Below the pieces are notes generated by a model. It made no database searches. It had not been told where the DNA came from and worked only from the letters and a program-made list of their open reading frames with translations. A DNA stretch of 10,929 nt from Bacillota bacterium (GTDB lineage: Bacteria; Bacillota; Clostridia; Peptostreptococcales; Anaerovoracaceae). The position numbers were made by a program, and so were the translations under genes. The stretch lies in contig JAUNRL010000026.1 in the NCBI GenBank assembly GCA_030535715.1, positions 1 to 10,929 of the forward strand, read 5' to 3'. This document shows, piece after piece, positions 6,566-10,929 of this stretch; the first letter of the stretch is position 1, and every line of letters begins with the position of its first letter.

Positions 6566-6571
6566 GAGGAG
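6564..6571 (+). promoter_or_regulatory. Strong ribosome binding site of glf
   Basis: AGGAGGAG lies six bases before ATG 6578 and overlaps the stop codon of the upstream glycosyltransferase. It is the strongest Shine-Dalgarno match in the window. It fixes the glf start and indicates that the two genes share a transcript. Confidence 0.85.
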
Positions 6572-6577
6572 ATTTGC

Positions 6578-7699
6578 ATGAAGAAATATGATGTCTTAGT
6601 CATCGGCGCCGGTCTGTACGGCGCGGTATATGCCCGGGAGATGGCGGATCAGGGAAAGATGGTTCACGTCATCGACAAGCGTCCCTCCGTGGGCGGCAAC
6701 GTCTATACGGAGGAGGTAGAGGGAATTCAGGTTCACAAGTACGGGGCCCACATCTTTCACACCAACGACCGGGAAGTATGGGAATACGTGAACAAGTACG
6801 CGGAGTTCAACCGTTTCACCAATTCTCCCGTGGCCAACTACAAGGGAGAATTGTACTCGCTGCCCTTCAACATGTACACCTTCAATAAGATGTGGGGCGT
6901 GGTGACGCCCCAGGAGGCGGCGGCCAGGATCGAGGAGCAGAGACGGGAAGCGGGCATTACCGAGCCGAAGAACCTGGAGGAGCAGGCCATTTCTCTTGTC
7001 GGCACGGATATCTACGAGAAGCTGATCAAGGGCTATACCCAGAAGCAGTGGGGCAGGGAGTGCAGGGATCTTCCGGCTTTCATCATCAAGCGGCTGCCCG
7101 TGCGGCTGACCTTTGACAACAACTATTTCAATGCCCTGTTTCAGGGCATCCCCATCGGCGGATATACGAAGATGGTGGAGAACATCCTGGATCACGTGAG
7201 TATCGAGATCACCCTGAACACGGACTATCTGGAGGACCGGGAACGCTGGAACGGGGAGGCGGAGCGGGTGGTCTACACCGGCCCCATCGACGCCTACTTC
7301 GATTACCGCCTGGGCAATCTGGAATACCGGTCGGTCCGCTTCGAGAACGAGCTGCTGGATATGCCCAACTTCCAGGGCAACGCGGCGGTGAACTACACCG
7401 ACGCCGAGACCCCCTGGACCAGAATCATCGAGCACAAGTGGTTCGAGTTCGGCAGGGATGCCGAAGGCAATGACCTGCCCAGGACGGTCATCAGCCGGGA
7501 GTACAGCTCCGAGTGGAAGCCCGGGGATGAGCCCTATTACCCGGTCAACGACGAGAAGAACGGTCAGCTGTATCAGGAATATAAGAAACTGGCGGACGCC
7601 GAGGATAAGGTGATCTTCGGCGGACGGCTGGGCGAGTACAAGTATTACGATATGGACCAGGTGATCGCCGCGGCGCTGAAGAAGGTGCGGGAAAAATGA
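6578..7699 (+). CDS. glf: UDP-galactopyranose mutase
   Basis: The product has 373 residues, the usual length for bacterial Glf. The FAD-binding Rossmann motif GAGLYGAVYARE is at residues 10-21, with the second dinucleotide element VIDKRPSVGGN at 31-41. KYGAHIFHT at 54-62 is the family signature near the flavin. LYSLPFNMYTFN (92-103), KGYTQKQWG (about 151-159) and RLPVRLTFDNNYF (about 171-183) form the substrate pocket, and FGGRLGEYKYYDMDQVI near the C terminus completes the FAD site. The enzyme interconverts UDP-galactopyranose and UDP-galactofuranose using reduced FAD, supplying the donor for galactofuranose-containing surface polymers. It overlaps the following glycerophosphotransferase by four bases, so the two are probably translated together. 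No galactofuranosyltransferase is recognisable in this window. From here to the right end codon use shifts to GC-rich third positions (CTG, GGC, CGG). Confidence 0.97.
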   Translation: MKKYDVLVIGAGLYGAVYAREMADQGKMVHVIDKRPSVGGNVYTEEVEGIQVHKYGAHIFHTNDREVWEYVNKYAEFNRFTNSPVANYKGELYSLPFNMYTFNKMWGVVTPQEAAARIEEQRREAGITEPKNLEEQAISLVGTDIYEKLIKGYTQKQWGRECRDLPAFIIKRLPVRLTFDNNYFNALFQGIPIGGYTKMVENILDHVSIEITLNTDYLEDRERWNGEAERVVYTGPIDAYFDYRLGNLEYRSVRFENELLDMPNFQGNAAVNYTDAETPWTRIIEHKWFEFGRDAEGNDLPRTVISREYSSEWKPGDEPYYPVNDEKNGQLYQEYKKLADAEDKVIFGGRLGEYKYYDMDQVIAAALKKVREK

Positions 7700-8910
7700 G
7701 CGCCGGATTCGGGGAACGGGCGGTCAGATCCCTGAAGAGGCGGCTTGGTCTGTCGGATAAGGAGCGGATCAATAAGCTGCTGGCGAATCCGCCGCCGGTG
7801 GAGGAGGACAGGATGGTCTTTACCTCCAGCGAGGATTATTCGGGCAATCCCAAGGCCCTCTTCCTGTACATGAAGGAGGAGGGGCTGCTGGAGAAGTACC
7901 GGGTGACCTGGCTGTTCGAGCGGCGGGAAAACTGCTTCGACTTCCCTGAGGCCAACGTGGAATCGGTGTGCATGTTCAACAAAGAGGGTAAGCGCACCTG
8001 GCAGGCCCAGAAGGCCGTCATGAGCGCCCGGTACATCTTCTATTCCCACAACGTCAACTGGGTGAAGCGTTTCCGGCCGGAGCAGACCTTCGTGGATCTG
8101 TGGCACGGCTGCGGCTACAAGGGGGCGCTGAAGTCTGACGCCACGAGGGTGTATTATGATTACCTCATGGTGACCGGGGAACGGTACATCGGCATCTTCC
8201 GCGATGTGATGGACGATCCCGACGGGAACATCCTGGATCTGGGTTATCCCCGCAACGATATGTTCCATACCCGCAGGTCCTCTGCGGCGGCCTTCCTGGC
8301 TTCTTTGAAGGAAAAGGCCGGGGCACAGAAAATCATCATCTGGATGCCCACTTTCCGGCACAGTTCGGTGAAGCGGCTGGACACGGACATCGCCCTGAGC
8401 AGCACGGGGATCCCGCTGCTGTACGGCGCACAGGAGCTGCGGCGGCTGAACGGGTGCTGCCGACAGCAGGGTGTGCTGCTGATCATCAAGAAGCATCATC
8501 TGCAGGTGATCTATGATCTGCCGAAGGAGGGCATGGATCACGTCCTCTTCCTGGAGGGGGACGACCTGCGCAAAGGCAACGCCGACCTGTATGAGATGCT
8601 GGCCAGCACCGACGCGCTGCTCACCGACTATTCCTCCACAGCCATCGACTATATGCTGCTGGATAAGCCCATCGGCTACACCCTGGATGACTTCGACCGG
8701 TATGAGGACGCCCGGGGCTGGTCCTTTGCCAATGTGAAGGATTATATGCCGGGGCATCATATTTACTCCATGGAGGATCTGCTTGCCTTTGTTCGGGACG
8801 TGGCGGAGGGTGCGGACCCTTACGCGGCGGACCGGGCGCGGATTCTGCCCGAGATGCATACCTGTACCGAAGGCTTTAGCCGGCGGATTGCGGAGTACTT
8901 CGGAATATGA
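7696..8910 (+). CDS. CDP-glycerol glycerophosphotransferase family protein (teichoic-acid type)
   Basis: This 404-residue protein is of the TagB/TagF family (Glyphos_transf). Family blocks are in the right order: FVDLWHGCGYKG at residues 132-143, LGYPRNDMF at 182-190, IWMPTFRHS at 215-223, IIKKHHLQ at 263-270 (the usual K-x-HP site reads KKHH here), and the nucleotide-binding LLTDYSSTAIDYMLLDKPI at 308-326. It would transfer glycerol- or ribitol-phosphate from a CDP-polyol to a growing polymer at the inner membrane face. There are no membrane helices; basic stretches near the N terminus (residues 8-24) may aid membrane contact. ATG 7696 overlaps the glf stop as ATGA, with AAGGTG upstream. Length fits TagB-type single-domain members rather than the longer TagF polymerases. 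Whether it primes, polymerises or decorates cannot be told from sequence. Confidence 0.92.
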   Translation: MSAGFGERAVRSLKRRLGLSDKERINKLLANPPPVEEDRMVFTSSEDYSGNPKALFLYMKEEGLLEKYRVTWLFERRENCFDFPEANVESVCMFNKEGKRTWQAQKAVMSARYIFYSHNVNWVKRFRPEQTFVDLWHGCGYKGALKSDATRVYYDYLMVTGERYIGIFRDVMDDPDGNILDLGYPRNDMFHTRRSSAAAFLASLKEKAGAQKIIIWMPTFRHSSVKRLDTDIALSSTGIPLLYGAQELRRLNGCCRQQGVLLIIKKHHLQVIYDLPKEGMDHVLFLEGDDLRKGNADLYEMLASTDALLTDYSSTAIDYMLLDKPIGYTLDDFDRYEDARGWSFANVKDYMPGHHIYSMEDLLAFVRDVAEGADPYAADRARILPEMHTCTEGFSRRIAEYFGI

Positions 8911-8931
8911 TGCGGAGAGGATGAAGAAAGC

Positions 8932-9075
8932 ATGAGCGAACGCAGGGAAGAATACATTACGGTAACGGGACTGAAGTGGGGGCCTGACGATCACCCTCCA
9001 GTCCCATATCGGGGAGCCTGTACGGGAATTCCGACTGAAATTCGGGAATCAGGTGGTGGAGATAGCGAGGCCTGA
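8932..9075 (+). pseudogene. Small frameshifted reading frame, possibly the N-terminal module of a lost polymerase
   Basis: ATG 8932 begins MSERREEYITVTGLK, preceded by GGAGAGGATGAAG. Continued in frame it gives a low-complexity, non-protein-like tail ending at 9075 (47 residues in all). Shifting by one base just at the run of five G (8978-8982) gives GGLTITLQSHIGEPVREFR followed by LKFGNQVVEIARPE. That has a regular beta-strand pattern and joins smoothly to the start, so a one-base insertion near 8977-8982 is likely. The shifted frame then runs without a stop into the cytidylyltransferase gene. The strand-rich pattern resembles modules that precede the catalytic domain in some large glycerophosphotransferases, but I do not recognise a family with confidence. 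What is certain is the switch in protein-likeness between the two frames. Confidence 0.45.
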
Positions 9076-9098
9076 AGCGAAGGAAAGGAAAGAATACG

Positions 9099-9835
9099 AT
9101 GAAAAAGGTAATTGCAGTCATATTTGCCGGAGGAAGCGGCGTGCGCATGGGCGCAGGAAAGCCCAAGCAGTTCCTGGAGGTGATCGGCAAGCCCATCATC
9201 ATTCATACGCTGGAGATTTTTGAGTTGCATCCGGAAGTGGATGAGATCATCATCCCCTGCAAGGAGGATTACATGGAGCCGCTGAAGCGGATGATCCGTC
9301 GCTATGATATCAGCAAGGTGAGGAGATCGTGCCGGGCGGAAGCACGGCCATGGGGTCGATTTATCACGGGCTTATGGCAGCGAAGGCCCATAACGGAGAC
9401 GATGCGGTGGTGCTGGTGCACGACGGGGTCAGGCCCTTCGTGACCCGGAAGCTGGTCAGCCGGGTCATTGAGACGGTGCGCAAGAAGGGATCCACGGCGG
9501 TGTGCACGCCCCTGTTTGAGACACCGGTCATCAGCCGGGACGGACAGACGGTAGCGGAGACGCCGGAGCGGTCCCTGTGCTTCACGGCCCAGGCGCCTCA
9601 GGGGTTCAGGCTGGGCGAACTGGTGAAGGCTCATGATCATATCCGGATCGAGCACCCGGATTACCGGGGCATCGTGGATAACTGCACGCTGATGAAGCGG
9701 CTGGGTGGGGAGGTGACCATTGTCGAAGGCCCGCGCAGCAACATCAAGGTAACCACGCCGGAGGATCTGTACATCTTCAAGGCTATGTTGGAGTATCGGG
9801 AGACGATCGACGCGCTGGGGATGGATATGAAGTAG
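9099..9835 (+). pseudogene. TarI/IspD-type cytidylyltransferase, interrupted by a one-base frameshift
   Basis: The first part (residues 1-74) carries the CTP-binding FAGGSGVRMGAGKPKQFLE at 9-27 and ends KRMIRRYDISKV at 9320. The next recognisable residues, EEIVPGGSTAMGSIYHGL, lie in the frame one base back, starting at 9320. The rest follows in that frame: VVLVHDGVRPFV, CFTAQAPQGFR, DNCTLMKRLG and the final NIKVTTPEDLYIF, all classic IspD/TarI blocks. Restoring one base (GTGAG to GTGGAG at 9318-9322) gives a single protein of about 245 residues, normal for the family. The enzyme would make a CDP-polyol (CDP-ribitol, as TarI) or CDP-methylerythritol (IspD). The surrounding glycerophosphotransferases favour the TarI role. 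The GGSTAMGSIYHGL variant, without the Arg usual in IspD at that turn, also fits capsule/teichoic-acid homologues. The start is fixed by GGAAAG at 9087-9092. It may be a real inactivation or a sequencing error. Confidence 0.88.
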
Positions 9836-9840
9836 CTGGC

Positions 9841-10929
9841 CTAAGCCGGGGTTGGTTTTGTAATGATCCGGTCGATGATGCGGTCGGCGGCATGGCCGTC
9901 GTAGTCGCCGAAGTTGTACAGGCCGGTCAGGGTCTCCACATCGCCGGTCTTCAGGGCCGTCATGAGTTCATCAAAGGTATCGCACACCTTGCCGGGTGCG
10001 GTGTCTTTGATTTTTTTATGGACGCCGCGGACGATTTCGTAGACCGCCCGGTCGTAGGTGAAGAACAGGATCGGCCGGCCCAGCAGGGCGAATTCGTAGT
10101 AGGCGGAGGAGTAGTCCGTGATCATGATGTCGGTGACATAATACAGGTTATTGATGTTTTCGCTGTCGCTCAGGTCGATGATGCGACCGGCGTATTCCGG
10201 CGGGATCTCCGGGCGCCGGCTGACGAAGGGATGCATCTTGAATGCCCAGATGTATTCGTCACCGCAGAAGTCGTAGATCTGCTGCAGATCCAGTTCGTCG
10301 TAGTCGTAATAGGCCTTCGCCTGGTTGGGCCCGCGGAAGGTGGGGCAGAAGAGAATGAGATTCTTTCCCGCGCAGGCGGGCCGGCGGTCATAGAAGTCCT
10401 TTCGCATGGCGGCGACGGTCTCCTCATCTAGGAAGCCGTCCAGGCGGGCCATGCCCAGGGGAAGCACCCGGTCGCGGGGGATGCCGAAGACTTCGCTGTA
10501 GATCTCCGCCAGACGTTCGGAGCCGGTGATGGCGTAGTCGTAGCGCTTATGGCAGCTCTGGCAAGGGTGCTGGGAGTAGTAGGTGCCGAAGCGGCTGAAG
10601 CCGACGGATTTGAAGCCTTCGCCGGCGTGCCAGACCTGGATCAGCTTCGTGCGAGGGCTGAGCTTCAGGAAGCTGAAGATGGGGACGAAGTCATCAACAA
10701 AGATGATGTCCTGTCTGGCCAGGAGCCGGATGGTTTTCAACCAGCTGCCCGTGCTGTTGTTCTTCCCGACGGCGACCCGCAGGGAGTAGTCCAGGTGGTA
10801 GTCCTTATCCAGACCACGCTCTTTGATCCGGGCGTCGATGTATTTCAGGTTGCCCCAGAGGCAGGGCCTGGTTTCGGACATGAAGAGGATGTGGTCGCCT
10901 GGTTTGTTGTGGATGCGCTCCAGGACGTT
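9841..10929 (-). CDS. Second CDP-glycerol glycerophosphotransferase family protein (5' end outside window)
   Basis: The minus-strand frame is open from the right edge to the stop at 9841-9843, giving 362 visible residues. An ATG at 10881 is in frame, but 16 protein-like residues precede it (NVLERIHNKPGDHILF), so the true start probably lies beyond the window. Family blocks, numbered from the edge, are: VWHAGEGFKSVGF from 99 with WHAG at 100-103, GMARLDGFL near 160, LFCPTFRGPNQAKAYY with PTFR at 196-199, FKMHPFVSRRPEI with MHP at 232-234, and MITDYSSAYYEFALLGRPI with TDYSS at 271-275. Unlike the plus-strand homologue it keeps the canonical HP and carries a CQSCHK segment near 123-128. The reaction should be polyol-phosphate transfer from a CDP-polyol. 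It converges on the cytidylyltransferase with only five bases between stop codons, so it belongs to a separate, oppositely transcribed unit. Confidence 0.92.
   Translation of the reverse strand, partial: NVLERIHNKPGDHILFMSETRPCLWGNLKYIDARIKERGLDKDYHLDYSLRVAVGKNNSTGSWLKTIRLLARQDIIFVDDFVPIFSFLKLSPRTKLIQVWHAGEGFKSVGFSRFGTYYSQHPCQSCHKRYDYAITGSERLAEIYSEVFGIPRDRVLPLGMARLDGFLDEETVAAMRKDFYDRRPACAGKNLILFCPTFRGPNQAKAYYDYDELDLQQIYDFCGDEYIWAFKMHPFVSRRPEIPPEYAGRIIDLSDSENINNLYYVTDIMITDYSSAYYEFALLGRPILFFTYDRAVYEIVRGVHKKIKDTAPGKVCDTFDELMTALKTGDVETLTGLYNFGDYDGHAADRIIDRIITKPTPA

Noticed and set aside
6596..7435. Minus-strand open frame of 279 codons opposite glf
   Set aside because: Glf on the plus strand is certain from its FAD and substrate motifs. 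The antisense product has no family features.
7645..8994. Minus-strand open frame of 449 codons, longer than the gene opposite it
   Set aside because: The plus-strand protein has every glycerophosphotransferase motif. The antisense product is a GC-rich shadow of repeated His, Pro, Leu and Arg, without homology that I can see.
9892..10431. Plus-strand open frame of 179 codons opposite the second glycerophosphotransferase
   Set aside because: The minus strand has the WHAG, PTFR, MHP and TDYSS motifs in order. The plus frame is a Val/Asp-rich shadow.
1..10929. CRISPR array, tRNA or rRNA genes, prophage or toxin-antitoxin genes
   Set aside because: No regularly spaced repeats, no structured RNA sequence and no such protein families were seen on either strand.

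Overview
The window is a cell-envelope glycopolymer locus (teichoic-acid or capsule type) from a Bacillota bacterium, most likely a gut-type Clostridia such as a Lachnospiraceae. Three things point there: AGGAGG-type ribosome binding sites, two CDP-glycerol glycerophosphotransferase family enzymes beside a TarI/IspD-type cytidylyltransferase, and a GtrA flippase beside polyprenyl-phosphate glycosyltransferases. The species cannot be named from the sequence.

Layout. Positions 3-128 hold the last 41 codons of a membrane protein. After a short intergenic stretch with a possible promoter, 327-2796 is a compact plus-strand operon: a two-TM GT2 glycosyltransferase, a GtrA-family flippase (4-base stop/start overlap) and an acyltransferase-3 membrane protein. 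Positions 2797 to about 5360 are a block with clearly different codon choice. It has its own likely promoter and holds a short-chain dehydrogenase/reductase (SDR), the wreck of a GT2 glycosyltransferase gene, an MFS-type transporter and a transposase-like C-terminal scrap. This block abuts the C-terminal scrap of a membrane protein that looks like a YfhO-type GT-C enzyme, and that scrap overlaps an intact CsbB/GtrB-like GT2 gene (5603-6565). Next come glf (UDP-galactopyranose mutase) and a glycerophosphotransferase gene joined by an ATGA overlap. They are followed by a small broken reading frame and a tarI/ispD-type cytidylyltransferase gene split by a one-base frameshift. A second glycerophosphotransferase gene converges on it from the minus strand and runs off the right edge.

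How the parts fit. The GT2 enzymes probably charge undecaprenyl phosphate with sugar and GtrA flips it outward. A YfhO-type enzyme would then transfer the sugar to a teichoic acid, as in the CsbB-GtcA-YfhO arrangement of Bacillota, but only a tail of such a protein is visible here. Glf supplies UDP-galactofuranose. The cytidylyltransferase (if functional) and the two glycerophosphotransferases point to a polyol-phosphate polymer, and the acyltransferase may O-acylate it. The overall picture is a polymer locus being remodelled: an inserted foreign block, at least four gene remnants and one frameshift. I see no RNA gene, CRISPR array or complete insertion sequence, and nothing that amounts to a clearly new kind of system.
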